A DNA stretch of 64,000 bases from Pseudomonadota bacterium (GCA_030549795.1 JAUQQO010000010.1:372001-436000), one strand, 5' to 3'; counted from the first letter of the stretch, positions 9,966 through 19,318 are shown. Notes: a model not told the origin generated them from the letters alone. Numbers and translations: made by a program.

Positions 9966-12160
9966 CCCGGCGGATCGCGGGCCAGCGCGGGAGCGAGCCG
10001 ATCGGGTTTGCGATCGCGCGGCCAGCTGCGCGCCACCATTGCCACAAGGCGCGCGGCTTCGCGCGCCCCCAAGGGATAGGGCAGCTGCTCGAGCCGCGCA
10101 CGAAGAACAGCACGCAAAGAGGGGTCGAGGAGGCGCTCGACGGCCCAGGCGATGCGGTAGGGATCTCCGATCCGCCCGAGGAGGGCCAAACCCTCATGCT
10201 CGGCCCACAGCGCCCGGCGCTCTTGCTCGTCCATGGTGGGGTTCTCGTTGGGCACGAACAGCGTGGGTATTCCACTCGCGAGCAATTCGTGAAAACTGTT
10301 GTAGCCGCAGGCGGCAATCGCGAAGTCGAAGGCCGTGAAATAGCGCGCGATCGGAAAGCGCACGAGCCGGCGCACGCCTCGCGGCAAGCTCGGTTCGGCT
10401 TCGCTGATCGGCCAATCCAGGACGATGACTTCGACCTCGGGCCGTACGACCAGCATTTGCGCTACGATGTGGTCGACGATCTGATAGTTGAAGTTGTTGC
10501 GGGATCCCAAGAGCAAGAGGACGGCCGTCCTGCCCTCATCGATGCCGAGTTCGGCCCGTGCTTCGCTTCGCGGGAGGATTTCGTCGCGATCGAGGAGTAC
10601 GATCGGTGGGACGCGTACCACTTCGGCTATGCGCGCCACCGTGATGCCACGATCGTACTCGGCTGCGAAATCTCCCGGCTCGATCACGAGATCGAAATGG
10701 CGAGCGCGATCGACGGTGTCGCGTCCGCTCTCTGGGCGCCAGAAGCCGCGGCGGATCCACACAAAGGGCCGATCGGCAAAGGCGAGCCGGCAGTCGACGA
10801 GCGGCTGATAGGGAACGTTGCCGTCGAACACGACACAGGCCGGATCCCAAAAACCGATCGCTTCGCTCAGCCGCGCTTGAAAGCCTTCGGCCCAACCTTC
10901 CTGGGTCTCGCGGCTCGCCGCCTGGGCGGGCGTGTACTCGGCCACAAAGCCGAGCGCGCGCAAGAGCCCCACCGCCTGCGACAGCACGAGGAAGATCGGC
11001 TCGAGCCCGGCCGGCAGACGGCGGGCGATCGCCGCGAGCCGCACGAGATGGCCGATGCCGATGCCGTTTGGGCTTATAAAGAGGATGCGGCGCGCGCGTT
11101 CGTGATCGCGCTTAAGCCACGGCCGAGGGGCTTGGGCGCGGGGCGGCCCGAGCTCGGCGGCAAGGCGTGCGCGCACCGCATCGGGCGCGAAGCGGGCGCT
11201 CAGCCAAGAGCGCGCGGCGCGCGCAAGCTCCCACAAACGCTGCGGATTGAGTTCGCGCAACGTCCGGCCCGTGGCTGAGGCGGGGACCGCGAGCGCCGCC
11301 TCGCCCGTCAAGCCGGCGAGCTCGCTCGGGACAAGACAGGGAAGGCCGGCTGCGAGCGCTTCGAGAAGCGCTGGTGGCAGCCACGGGTCCCATCCTTGCG
11401 GAGCAACCAGCACCCAAGCGTCGAGCTCGCTAAGAAAACCGTCGAGATCGGGCAGATCGCCGGGCAACAGGGTGAGCGCGGGCGGGGTCTTAGATGCGAG
11501 CAACGCCCGCTCGGCCGCCTCCTCGGCGAGAACGAGCGCGAGCTCGGCGGAAACCTCTCCCAAGGGCGCCTCGGGAAGCAAAGGCCCTTCCCCGTGGCGG
11601 CCGACGCGGCGAACCGGGCGGGGTTCGCGCGCGCGCTTAAAGTGCTGGACGAGATAGGGCCAAGGCTCTTCCGTGCGCGGCAGCTGTGACCAGCGCGGAT
11701 CGCGCGCGAGCGCGTCACCGATTAAGGGATCGGCGGGGACGAGGCGCACCGGCCCCCCCAAGACGCGTGTTGCGCTCGAGAGGAGGGCTCGAGGATCTGG
11801 GACGAGGACCGACCAGGCCGAAGGAGGTGCCTCGAGCCTGAGCAGCGCGCGCTCGGCGACGACGCGGGCAGGCCGAACGGCAAGTCCGAGCAAGGGGAGT
11901 GTCTCGAAGGCCAGCGCGAGCCGACAGCTCGCCGGACGCTCGGGATCGAGCAAGAAGACCGCGCGCGATTGAAGAAGATCGGAGAGTTGCGGCTGCACGG
12001 GTCGGGCCGGCAGCACGGGAGGCGAGGCGAGCGGAAGGAAGCCGCAGCGCCACCCCCAAGCCTGCGCCGCGGCGAGCAGACCAGCGAGCTGGCGGCCGAC
12101 CGCACCACCGCGAAAGGGATCGGCGGCGATGACGAGATCGAAGTCGAGCCCTTGGAGCAC
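9962..12160 (-). CDS. Two-domain glycosyltransferase (GT-B + MurG-like halves)
   Basis: A 732-residue protein, about twice the size of one GT-B enzyme. Residues about 1-345 resemble a GT4-type fold with an LLEALAAGLPCLVPSELAG sugar-nucleotide-binding stretch. Residues about 355-715 resemble MurG/GT28: a glycine-rich start (ISPNGIGIGHLVRLAAIA) and a C-terminal donor site, ACGYNSFHELLASGIPTLFV, then NENPTMDEQERR. It probably transfers one or two sugars during surface polysaccharide or glycolipid assembly; acceptor and donor are unknown. No signal peptide or membrane segment is evident, so it is cytosolic or peripheral. It is divergent from a second glycosyltransferase gene 80 bases away. Confidence 0.85.
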   Translation of the reverse strand: MLQGLDFDLVIAADPFRGGAVGRQLAGLLAAAQAWGWRCGFLPLASPPVLPARPVQPQLSDLLQSRAVFLLDPERPASCRLALAFETLPLLGLAVRPARVVAERALLRLEAPPSAWSVLVPDPRALLSSATRVLGGPVRLVPADPLIGDALARDPRWSQLPRTEEPWPYLVQHFKRAREPRPVRRVGRHGEGPLLPEAPLGEVSAELALVLAEEAAERALLASKTPPALTLLPGDLPDLDGFLSELDAWVLVAPQGWDPWLPPALLEALAAGLPCLVPSELAGLTGEAALAVPASATGRTLRELNPQRLWELARAARSWLSARFAPDAVRARLAAELGPPRAQAPRPWLKRDHERARRILFISPNGIGIGHLVRLAAIARRLPAGLEPIFLVLSQAVGLLRALGFVAEYTPAQAASRETQEGWAEGFQARLSEAIGFWDPACVVFDGNVPYQPLVDCRLAFADRPFVWIRRGFWRPESGRDTVDRARHFDLVIEPGDFAAEYDRGITVARIAEVVRVPPIVLLDRDEILPRSEARAELGIDEGRTAVLLLLGSRNNFNYQIVDHIVAQMLVVRPEVEVIVLDWPISEAEPSLPRGVRRLVRFPIARYFTAFDFAIAACGYNSFHELLASGIPTLFVPNENPTMDEQERRALWAEHEGLALLGRIGDPYRIAWAVERLLDPSLRAVLRARLEQLPYPLGAREAARLVAMVARSWPRDRKPDRLAPALARDPPG

Positions 12161-12240
12161 GGCTGAGGCTATTGCCCACTCTTAAAGGGTCTTTTAGGAG
12201 CGGCGGGGCGGCCGCGAAGGCGTCTTTTCAGGTCCGCACG

Positions 12241-13335
12241 ATGGCGCATCGTCTCGTCTTCTTTCCCGATTATCGCGCCGCCAATCCCTATCAGAGCCTT
12301 CTTTATGCGCACAGCGCCGCCGAGCTCCATCCCGAGCCGGCTTCGATCGCCGAAGCCCTCGCCTTGCGTAAACGGCAAGGTCCCGAGGACGGGTTGATCT
12401 TCCACCTGCACTGGGAAGATGCGGTCTACCGCAACGAACCGGACGAGACGGCGGCGCGCGCCGCAGCGCAGCGCTTCGCCCTCGAGCTCGAGCGTTTCGT
12501 CGACAGCGGAGGCATGGTCCTGTGGACGCTGCACAACGAGGTGCCGCACGACGATCGCTTCTCCGCGGTGCGCGTGGAGCTGCGCGCCGTCCTGCACCGT
12601 CTTGTCGACCTCGTGCACGTGCACAACCTCGCGGGGGCGCGGTTTGCGCGCGCGGAGCTGGGCTTTCCCCCCGAGCGGCTGGTCGTGGTGCCGCACGGGA
12701 ACTATCGGCCGCACGTGGCTCCGCTGCGCGGCTCGCGCTCAGCGAGCAGGGCCGCTTTAGAGCTGCCCGAAGAGGCGCGCGTGCTGCTCTTTTTCGGCAG
12801 GCTCGATGCCTACAAGGGCGGCTTCGAGCTGCTCGAGGCGATTGGTCGGCTCGCGCACGATGCCCTGTGGCTCGTGATCGCCGGTCAGCAGGTCGCACCG
12901 CTCGATCGGGCCTTAGCGGCACTGCCGGAGCCAGTGCGGGCGCGGATCCGCATCGAGCCGGGCCGCATTGCGCGGGAGCGGATCCCGCTTCTCTTCCATG
13001 CCGCCGACGCGCTCGTCGCTCCTTATCGGCGGGTGCTCACCTCAGGTGCGGCAATGCTCGCGCTCACCCTTGCGCGGCCGGTGATCGCACCCGCGCATCC
13101 CGGGCTTGCCGAACTCGTCCGCGACGGTGTCGAGGGGATCCTCTACGACCCGCGCGACGCTCGCGGTCTTGTGACGGCCATCGCCCGCTTTCTCGCGCTC
13201 GCGGATGAAGAGCGGCAGGCTCTGGAAGCGGCGGCCGAGCAACGCGCGGAGCTGTTCGACTGGCGCATGCTCGGCAATCTCTACCGCGGCGTCTTCGAGC
13301 TCCTCATCGCTCGGCGGCGGCCGATGCGTCGCTAG
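12241..13335 (+). CDS. GT4-family glycosyltransferase
   Basis: A 364-residue protein with GT-B architecture. The N-terminal acceptor half includes the FHLHWEDAVYRN and LWTLHNEVPHDDRF segments. The C-terminal donor half starts with LLFFGRLDAYKGGFELLEA, and its donor-binding region reads VAPYRRVLTSGAAMLALTLARPVIA, with Gly-Leu-Ala-Glu-Leu-Val following. The GRLDAYKG and acceptor His motifs are typical of retaining GT4 enzymes. I start at the ATG (12241) giving MAHRLVFFPDYR, which matches a first GT-B strand, and not at the TTG at 12172. It is divergent from the two-domain glycosyltransferase, and its 3' end overlaps the convergent lipoprotein gene by 32 bases. Confidence 0.87.
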   Translation: MAHRLVFFPDYRAANPYQSLLYAHSAAELHPEPASIAEALALRKRQGPEDGLIFHLHWEDAVYRNEPDETAARAAAQRFALELERFVDSGGMVLWTLHNEVPHDDRFSAVRVELRAVLHRLVDLVHVHNLAGARFARAELGFPPERLVVVPHGNYRPHVAPLRGSRSASRAALELPEEARVLLFFGRLDAYKGGFELLEAIGRLAHDALWLVIAGQQVAPLDRALAALPEPVRARIRIEPGRIARERIPLLFHAADALVAPYRRVLTSGAAMLALTLARPVIAPAHPGLAELVRDGVEGILYDPRDARGLVTAIARFLALADEERQALEAAAEQRAELFDWRMLGNLYRGVFELLIARRRPMRR

Positions 13336-14017
13336 GCGTGAACAACCGTTCGGCTGCGCGCAGGAGCGCCTCTTCGAGCCGGCCCGTGGGTTGGCACACG
13401 AGACCCTGGGCGAAACGGCCGACGCTCCCGGTGTCGAAGGCGATGGTCTCGCGCCGCGTCTCGAGCACGCGTCCGTCGAGGGCGACGCGATCGACGGTGC
13501 GCGTCAAAACATAGGTGGCGCGGAACTCGAGCCGGCTTCCCTCTGGAATGGGATGAGCGATGGCCAGCAGACGGCCGTCGAGCCTGAGCTGGCGCAAGAG
13601 CACTTCACGTCGCTCCGGCGGCAGGAGCGGGATCCGCAGGTTGAGGCGTGCTGCGGCTATGCGCTCGGGCGGTGTGCCCGGCTGGTGAAGCTCGAAGCTG
13701 CCGCAATCCACGAAAGGTTCGGGATCGCCTGAGCTCGTGAGTTCAAGAAAGGCGGTTCCGTCTTCCCGCGTACCGCGCCGCGCGCGGTTCGTCTCCGCGC
13801 CCAGGGCTTCCGCGAGCTGGGCGATCGCGGTCTGCGGCGGCATCGAGGTCACAACGCTCGGCGGCCGCGGCGGCGGCTCGGTCGGCGGAAGGTAGTTGCG
13901 CTCCACCGGATCGCGGCCGAAGCTGCGCGGTGGCGCGGCGGGGGGCGTGGACGCGCACGCCACGAGTTGGCTCGCGAGCAAAAGGGCGAGGAGGTTGGGA
14001 AGCGACCGGCGGTTCAA
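13304..14017 (-). CDS. Putative lipoprotein of unknown function
   Basis: A 237-residue protein with a clear lipoprotein signal (hydrophobic helix then LVAC at the cleavage site). A Pro-rich linker of about 40 residues precedes a compact domain containing LELTSSGDPEPFVDCGSF. The last part carries a repeated strand pattern with DRVALDGRVLETRRETIAF. I do not recognise the domain. Its start overlaps the stop of the upstream small exported protein by four bases, so the two are translationally coupled. A role at the outer membrane or periplasm is inferred from the signal only. Confidence 0.75.
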   Translation of the reverse strand: MNRRSLPNLLALLLASQLVACASTPPAAPPRSFGRDPVERNYLPPTEPPPRPPSVVTSMPPQTAIAQLAEALGAETNRARRGTREDGTAFLELTSSGDPEPFVDCGSFELHQPGTPPERIAAARLNLRIPLLPPERREVLLRQLRLDGRLLAIAHPIPEGSRLEFRATYVLTRTVDRVALDGRVLETRRETIAFDTGSVGRFAQGLVCQPTGRLEEALLRAAERLFTPSDASAAAER

Positions 14018-14301
14018 TAGAGGTCCGGCGTACGGTTGGCTCCAGCCCGGGGACCGGCCGCCGGTTCGACGCCCAGGGAGCGGCTGATGAGCTCGCGAAA
14101 AGCTTCGCTCGCGTGGCGACCGAGAGGGTAGTCGTCGAGATAGCGCTGGAACGCCTCAGGCGTGCCCTCGCGGACCGCGCGGTCCCAGGATTCTTGTTCC
14201 GGATCGGGGGCTTGCGCGCGCGCGTAAGGGCTCGCGCCCTGGACCAGGGTGAGCGTGAGCAGGGCGCGCAGCGCCGCATAGAGCGTCTTGACCCGTTCCA
14301 T
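14014..14301 (-). CDS. Small exported protein with a caspase-associated-type helical repeat
   Basis: A 95-residue protein with an N-terminal signal peptide (cleavage probably after ARA) and a single repeat unit, WDRAVREGTPEAFQRYL then DDYPLGRHASEAFRELI. Such repeats are common at the ends of proteobacterial caspase-like and trypsin-like proteins, where they resemble TPR-like helices. Here the repeat stands alone. The overlapping lipoprotein gene downstream suggests the two products work together. Function is unknown. Confidence 0.72.
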   Translation of the reverse strand: MERVKTLYAALRALLTLTLVQGASPYARAQAPDPEQESWDRAVREGTPEAFQRYLDDYPLGRHASEAFRELISRSLGVEPAAGPRAGANRTPDLY

Positions 14302-14328
14302 CCCCCCGACCTGAGGCGTTGGGCGGCG

Positions 14329-15468
14329 CTAGCCGCCACCCTCGGTGCCGTTGTTCTTACCGCGAGTTGGTCCTGTCGAGCAGGGGTCGCGTTCGGCCTC
14401 GCAGTCGCCTTTGCGTACCCGGGGTCGCATCTCTCTGCCCGCATAGGCGAAGCTCAGGTTCGCGAGAAGCTGGCTCACCGCCGCCGGGGCGACCAAACGA
14501 CCTTCGGCCACTGCCGTTTCGAGGGCGGGAAGCAGCTCGTCGAAGCGCCGATCGCGCCGCAACAGCGCCATAAGACGCTCTTCGAGCAGGTCGTGGAACC
14601 AGCGCACTTCTTGCGCGCGCCGCCGCGCGGCGCGCTCACCGCTCGCTTCGAGCAGGCGCCGGTGGCGCTCGATCAGCTCCCAAACTTCTGCGATGCCGCG
14701 GCCTTCGCGGGCGCTCACAGTCAGCACCGGAGGACGCCAAAGCGGACTTGTCGGCTCGAGCATGCGCAGCGCGGAACGGTAATGCTGCGCTGTATGTTCG
14801 GCCGCAGCGCGCAGCGCGCCATCGGCCTTGTTGACGATGATGAGATCGGCGAGCTCGATCAGGCCTTTTTTGATCCCCTGCAGTTCATCGCCGGCGCCGG
14901 GTAACAGTAGAGCGACGAAAATGTCGACCATATCGGCGACCACGGTCTCCGATTGGCCGACACCGACGGTCTCGACGATGACGATGTCATAGCCCGCGGC
15001 CTCGCACAGGAGCATGGTCTCTCGGGTGGTGCGGGCGACACCTCCGAGTGTGCCGGCGCTCGGTGAGGGGCGAATGAACGCGTTGGGATCATTGGCAAGA
15101 CGCGCCATGCGCGTCTTGTCGCCCAAGATCGAGCCGCCGGTGCGCACGCTCGACGGGTCGACCGCGAGCACCGCGACCCGATGTCCGCGGCCGGTGAGGA
15201 AGGTGCCGAAGGCGTCGACGAAGGTGCTCTTGCCGACTCCCGGTGCACCGGTGATGCCGATGCGCTGGCTCTGTCCGGTTGCCGGGAGAAGGCGGTCGAG
15301 CAGCGCTTCCGCGAGCGCCTCGTCCGCGGGATGGCGACTTTCCACGAGCGTGATGGCGCGGGCGAGCATGGTCCGGTTGCCGGCGCGCACGCCTTCGACC
15401 AGGGCATCGAGATCGAGCGCCCGCCGACCAGCTGGGCGATCCGCGAGGCTCACCGCACGAGCCGCCAT
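14329..15468 (-). CDS. meaB: MeaB/ArgK-type GTPase, methylmalonyl-CoA mutase chaperone
   Basis: A 379-residue P-loop GTPase of the G3E class. Walker A is [12 protein letters not shown] (residues about 71-82). The VDPSS switch, [11 protein letters not shown] and the [10 protein letters not shown] stretch are highly conserved in MeaB, and NKAD supplies guanine specificity. MeaB gates cobalamin loading and protects B12-dependent acyl-CoA mutases. No mutase gene is visible here, so the partner lies elsewhere. The gene starts six bases after the ccmC stop and is probably co-transcribed with it, an arrangement with no evident functional link. Confidence 0.95.
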   Translation of the reverse strand: MAARAVSLADRPAGRRALDLDALVEGVRAGNRTMLARAITLVESRHPADEALAEALLDRLLPATGQSQRIGITGAPGVGKSTFVDAFGTFLTGRGHRVAVLAVDPSSVRTGGSILGDKTRMARLANDPNAFIRPSPSAGTLGGVARTTRETMLLCEAAGYDIVIVETVGVGQSETVVADMVDIFVALLLPGAGDELQGIKKGLIELADLIIVNKADGALRAAAEHTAQHYRSALRMLEPTSPLWRPPVLTVSAREGRGIAEVWELIERHRRLLEASGERAARRRAQEVRWFHDLLEERLMALLRRDRRFDELLPALETAVAEGRLVAPAAVSQLLANLSFAYAGREMRPRVRKGDCEAERDPCSTGPTRGKNNGTEGGG

Positions 15469-15474
15469 CGGCCC

Positions 15475-16182
15475 TCAACCCCGCTCCACCGCGCGCAGCC
15501 GCCGTTCGGCAAGCTCGAGTCGCACACGCAAGACGAGCACGCAGATGAAATAGAGCTTGAACACGATGGCCATCGTCAAAAGTGGCCAGAGCATGCTCGG
15601 ATGAATGGTGGGTCCGTCGAGGCGAAACACACTTGCCGGTTGGTGCAGGGTGTTCCACCAATCGACTGAGAATTTGATGATGGGCAAATTCACCACGCCC
15701 ACAAGAGCCAAGATCGCCGCCGCGCGCGCGCCGCGGTCGGGATCGTCGAAGGCTTCGTGCAGCGCCATGTAGCCGAGGTAGAGGAAGAAGAGGATGAGCA
15801 CCGAGGTGAGGCGAGCGTCCCATACCCAGTAGGTGCCCCACATGGGCTTGCCCCAAAGGGAACCGGTGATAAGCGCGAGGCCGGTGAAGAGCGCGCCGAT
15901 CGGGGCAGCAGCGCGCGCGACGATCTCGGCCATGGGATGGCGCCAGATGAGGGCGGCAGCACTACCGCCGGCGACCACGAGATAGGTAAAGAGCGCCATC
16001 CAGGCGGAGGGGACATGGACGTACATGATCCGCACCGCTTCGCCCTGTTGATAGTCGGGCGGTGCGGCGATGAGTGCCATCCACAGGCCGATCGGGGTGA
16101 GGGCGAGCACTCCCGCAAGCGCCCAGGGATAGATGGCATCGAAGATGCGTGCGAGACGGTGGGGATTGGCGTAGGTGTGCAT
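15475..16182 (-). CDS. ccmC: Heme exporter/handling protein CcmC
   Basis: A 235-residue integral membrane protein with six predicted membrane segments. It carries the Trp-rich heme-handling motif WGTYWVWDARLTS in a periplasmic loop and the flanking His residues (VHVP before it, then TIHPSMLW). CcmC holds heme for transfer to CcmE during c-type cytochrome maturation. The ATG at 16182 gives MHTYANPHRLARI; longer in-frame upstream codons overlap the divergent methyltransferase gene and are rejected. ccmA and ccmB lie upstream on the same strand, but a plus-strand gene separates them. No ccmD follows; meaB does. Confidence 0.95.
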   Translation of the reverse strand: MHTYANPHRLARIFDAIYPWALAGVLALTPIGLWMALIAAPPDYQQGEAVRIMYVHVPSAWMALFTYLVVAGGSAAALIWRHPMAEIVARAAAPIGALFTGLALITGSLWGKPMWGTYWVWDARLTSVLILFFLYLGYMALHEAFDDPDRGARAAAILALVGVVNLPIIKFSVDWWNTLHQPASVFRLDGPTIHPSMLWPLLTMAIVFKLYFICVLVLRVRLELAERRLRAVERG

Positions 16183-16273
16183 GGAAAGCGGCCGATCCTT
16201 TTGCGCCAAGAGGTAGCATCGCGGATACGGGGTTGGTAGAGCAATCGCCGCGATTTGGGAGCGGGCAAGACCG

Positions 16274-16771
16274 ATGAGCCGGCTCGACTCCTTCATCCGT
16301 CGGCTTCTCGCCCAACGTGCCTGTCTTGAGGAAGCGGCCCGGTTGGTCGCCGATCTCCCCGGCCCGATCGTCGAGATCGGGCTCGGCAACGGCCGCACCT
16401 ATGATCATCTCAAGGAGCTGTTCCCCGACCGGCCGATCTACGTCTTCGAGCGCAAGCCACAGCCGCATCCCGAGTGCATGCCGCCTTCCGACAAATTGTT
16501 CGTAGGCGACATCGCGCGCACACTCCCTACCGCGCTCGCGCGTATGCAGCGACGGGCGGCGCTCGTGCACGCCGACATCGGCTGCGGTGATCCGGTTGCG
16601 ACCGCACGGAACCGGCGCAAGCTCGCGCGATATTTGCCGGCGATCGTCGCCAAAGGCACCGTCATCGTCTCCGATCAGCCGATTGAAGGGCGCTGGCTTT
16701 CACCACTGCCCTTGCCGCACGACGTCGAGGAGGGACGCTATTTTCTCTATCGGTGTGTGAGCTTCGGCTAG
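16274..16771 (+). CDS. SAM-dependent methyltransferase (Methyltransf_17-like)
   Basis: A 165-residue protein with a class I SAM-binding loop, VEIGLGNGRTYDHL, followed by an acidic strand end (YVFER) and a later ALVHADIGCGD segment. Short alphaproteobacterial proteins of this layout are grouped in the Methyltransf_17 family; the substrate is unknown. It lies between ccmB and ccmC on the opposite strand, 6 bases from the ccmB stop and 91 bases from the ccmC start, so it shares the ccmC upstream region as a divergent gene. Confidence 0.8.
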   Translation: MSRLDSFIRRLLAQRACLEEAARLVADLPGPIVEIGLGNGRTYDHLKELFPDRPIYVFERKPQPHPECMPPSDKLFVGDIARTLPTALARMQRRAALVHADIGCGDPVATARNRRKLARYLPAIVAKGTVIVSDQPIEGRWLSPLPLPHDVEEGRYFLYRCVSFG

Positions 16772-16777
16772 GACGCC

Positions 16778-17446
16778 TCACTCGAGGGCAAGGCGCAGCG
16801 CGGCGGCGACCGCAAAGGGCGCAAGCGCAAGCGAACCCAAGAAAAAGGCGCCCAAAAACAAAAGCGCCGCCCGCGCATCCAACCCCATGATCAAGGCTTC
16901 GGCGGCGTTGAGGCCGAAGATCAGGACGGGAATTTCGAGCGGCAACACGAGCAGCGCAGCGAGCACCGAACCCTTACCGGAACCGGCGAGCAAAGCCGCC
17001 CCGATCGCACCGATAAGGGTAAGGCTCGGCGTTCCAATTAAAAGCGAGAGCGGCAAAGCCCACAGGGCTTCGTTGGGCAGATGGGTGAGGATGGCAAGGA
17101 GCGGTGAAGCGAGCGCGAGCACAAGACCGGTGCCGAGCCAATGCACGAGGCAGCGCACGGCAACGAGAAGCTCAAGCGGAGCGGGCGAGAGCAAGAGCTG
17201 TTCGAGCGAGCCGTCCTCGAGGTCGGGCTGGAAGAGCCGCTCAAGGCCAAGCAACACGGCGAGCAAGGCCAACACCCAGATCACCCCGGTGCCGATGCGG
17301 GCAAGAATATCGGGCGAAGTCCCCACGCCCAAGGGAAAGAGCGTAAGCGCCAAAACGAAGAAGGCGACAACAAGTAAGCTCTCGCCTGCACGTCTTCGCG
17401 CCAGGCGCAGATCGCGCACGAAAAGGGCGATCAGGGCAGCGCGCAT
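16778..17446 (-). CDS. ccmB: Heme ABC exporter membrane subunit CcmB
   Basis: A 222-residue protein with six membrane segments. Family markers include the N-terminal FVRDLRLARRR, the LTLFPLGVG stretch and the LERLFQPDLEDGSLEQLLLSP loop, very conserved in CcmB. It forms the membrane part of the CcmAB transporter that drives release of heme-loaded CcmE. Its start overlaps the end of ccmA by 16 bases. Confidence 0.95.
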   Translation of the reverse strand: MRAALIALFVRDLRLARRRAGESLLVVAFFVLALTLFPLGVGTSPDILARIGTGVIWVLALLAVLLGLERLFQPDLEDGSLEQLLLSPAPLELLVAVRCLVHWLGTGLVLALASPLLAILTHLPNEALWALPLSLLIGTPSLTLIGAIGAALLAGSGKGSVLAALLVLPLEIPVLIFGLNAAEALIMGLDARAALLFLGAFFLGSLALAPFAVAAALRLALE

Positions 17447-18060
17447 GCGGACCTGTCGCCGAGCTCCAAGACCAAGGGGTCGCGCACCGCGACATCGCCA
17501 TGGGTCGCGATCGCCACCACGCCACCTTGCGCGCGGTGGCGCTCGATCGCCTCTTCGAGCCGGGCTCGGCCCTCGCGATCGAGGGCGACACCGGGCTCAT
17601 CGAGAAGCCAAAGCGGCCGCGGGACGGCCAACAGGCGCGCAAGCGCAAGACGGCGCCGTTGGCCTGCCGAGAGCGCGCGCGTCGGCCGCTGCGCGAGCGC
17701 ATCCAAGCCGAAATGCGCAAGGGCGGCAGGAGGGGGCGCTCGATCGCGATTGCCGAGGAGCGCAGCGAGGAAGGCGAGGTTCTCGCCGACCGTGAGCAAA
17801 GCCTTAAGGCCGTCGGCGAAGCCGAGGAAATGAGTGCGCGCGCGGTGTCCCGCGAAGTCCAAAGCGATGTCCTCGCCGTCCCAAAGGATCTGACCTGCAG
17901 CCGGCCGCCCGAAGCCGGCGAGCAGGCGCAAAAGGCTCGTCTTGCCGGTGCCGTTGGCGCCCACGACCACGAGCGCGTCGCCCGGTGCCAAGGAGAAGGC
18001 GACGTCGGCGAAGATCAACCGCCCGCCGCGCCGGCAGGCGAGGTCGCGCGCTGCGAGCAA
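17431..18060 (-). CDS. ccmA: Heme ABC exporter ATP-binding protein CcmA
   Basis: A 209-residue ABC ATPase with Walker A GANGTGKT (residues about 34-41), signature LSAGQRRRLALARL and Walker B PLWLLDEP. The GLKALLTVGENLAFLAAL segment and the short length are typical of CcmA. It powers CcmB in cytochrome c maturation. The gene ends inside the first codons of ccmB, and its start is only 7 bases after the stop of the CoA-ligase gene upstream, so the ccm genes may be read from that promoter. Confidence 0.95.
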   Translation of the reverse strand: MLAARDLACRRGGRLIFADVAFSLAPGDALVVVGANGTGKTSLLRLLAGFGRPAAGQILWDGEDIALDFAGHRARTHFLGFADGLKALLTVGENLAFLAALLGNRDRAPPPAALAHFGLDALAQRPTRALSAGQRRRLALARLLAVPRPLWLLDEPGVALDREGRARLEEAIERHRAQGGVVAIATHGDVAVRDPLVLELGDRSACALP

Positions 18061-18067
18061 GGGTGCT

Positions 18068-19318
18068 TCAGGGCGCGCTGCGGCGATCGTCGATGAGTTT
18101 GCCGTCCTGCGGCAGCGTATCGGGCGGGACGAGCTCGATCTCGGCCCGAAGCCCGGTGGCGGCGCGCACGGCCTCGGCGAGAGCCTGCTCGAGACCGCTT
18201 GGCGCTCCCGCCACCTCGCAGCGCAGCAGCATGCGGTCGCGCTCGTCTTCGCGCGTTACCTCGAGCCGGGCCCGACGGACCATGTCGAAGCGCTTTAAGG
18301 CCTCGCTGATCTGGTGGGGGTAGACGAACATCCCGCGCACCTTGACCGCCTGGTCGACGCGCCCGAGCCAGCCCTTGATGCGCATGTTGGTGCGCCCGCA
18401 GGGGCTCTCCCCCGGTAGGACGGCGGAGAGGTCGCCAGTGGCGAAGCGGATGAGCGGGTAATCGGGATTGAAGACGGTGACCACCACTTCGCCGATCTCG
18501 CCTTCCGGCACGGGATCGCCGGTCCCGGGGCGGACGATCTCGAGGATGACCGCCTCATCGACGATAAGACCTTCGCGGGCGCTGGTCTCGTAAGCGATGA
18601 GGCCGACATCGGCCGTAGCATAGCATTGATAGGCGTCGATGCCGAACTCGCGCTGCAGCCGTTCGCGCAAGGAGGCGGGAAAGGCCTCGCCCGAGACCAG
18701 CGCCTTCTTGATCGAGGCGGTCGAATAGCCGAGCTCGCGGGCTTTCTCGAGTAGGATGAGGAGGAAGGAGGGGGTGCCGACGTAGCCCGTGGGCTTGAGG
18801 TCGTGGATGATGCGGGCCTGAAGCTCGGTCTGACCAGTGCCGCCGGGGATCACGGGACATCCAAGCGCGCGCGCCCCACCTTCGACCATCGAGCCGGCGG
18901 GGGTGAGATGGTAGGAAAAAGTATTGTGGATGAGATCGCCCGAGCGGAAGCCGGCAGCGAAGAGGGCACGGGCGAAGCGCCAATAGTCGAGGCGCGGACC
19001 CTCGGGATCGTAGATCGGCCCCGGTGAAGCGAAGATGCGCACAAGGCGCGAAGGCGGCGTGGCGTTGAGGCCGCCGAACGGCAAGGCGGCCTGCTGCAGC
19101 GCGTGCAGCTGGGATTTGCGGAGTACCGGGAGCTTGGCGAGGGCGGCACGGTCGACGATCGTATCGGGGTCGATATCGCCGAGGTGACGGGCAAAGGCGG
19201 GCGCATTGTCGAGCGCGTGGCGAATGAGGCCGGGAAGGGCGTGGAAGATCGCCTGTTCGCGCTCGGCCGGTTTGCGCACCTCTTGGCGATCGTAGAACAC
19301 TGCTCCGCTTTCCGGCAT
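18068..19318 (-). CDS. Phenylacetate-CoA ligase (PaaK) family adenylate-forming enzyme
   Basis: A 416-residue protein of the PaaK family. Family features are the N-terminal LPVLRKSQLHALQ, a modified phosphate loop region around IFASPGPIYDP, YQCYATADVGLIAYE, and IRFATGDLS with the C-terminal GRVDQAVKVRGMFVYPHQ hinge. The usual SSGTTG P-loop appears as ASPGPI, so the substrate or mechanism may differ from true phenylacetate ligase. The ATG at 19318 has GGAGG eight bases upstream. It sits downstream of livF in the importer cluster, suggesting it activates the imported acid to its CoA ester. Confidence 0.87.
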   Translation of the reverse strand: MPESGAVFYDRQEVRKPAEREQAIFHALPGLIRHALDNAPAFARHLGDIDPDTIVDRAALAKLPVLRKSQLHALQQAALPFGGLNATPPSRLVRIFASPGPIYDPEGPRLDYWRFARALFAAGFRSGDLIHNTFSYHLTPAGSMVEGGARALGCPVIPGGTGQTELQARIIHDLKPTGYVGTPSFLLILLEKARELGYSTASIKKALVSGEAFPASLRERLQREFGIDAYQCYATADVGLIAYETSAREGLIVDEAVILEIVRPGTGDPVPEGEIGEVVVTVFNPDYPLIRFATGDLSAVLPGESPCGRTNMRIKGWLGRVDQAVKVRGMFVYPHQISEALKRFDMVRRARLEVTREDERDRMLLRCEVAGAPSGLEQALAEAVRAATGLRAEIELVPPDTLPQDGKLIDDRRSAP

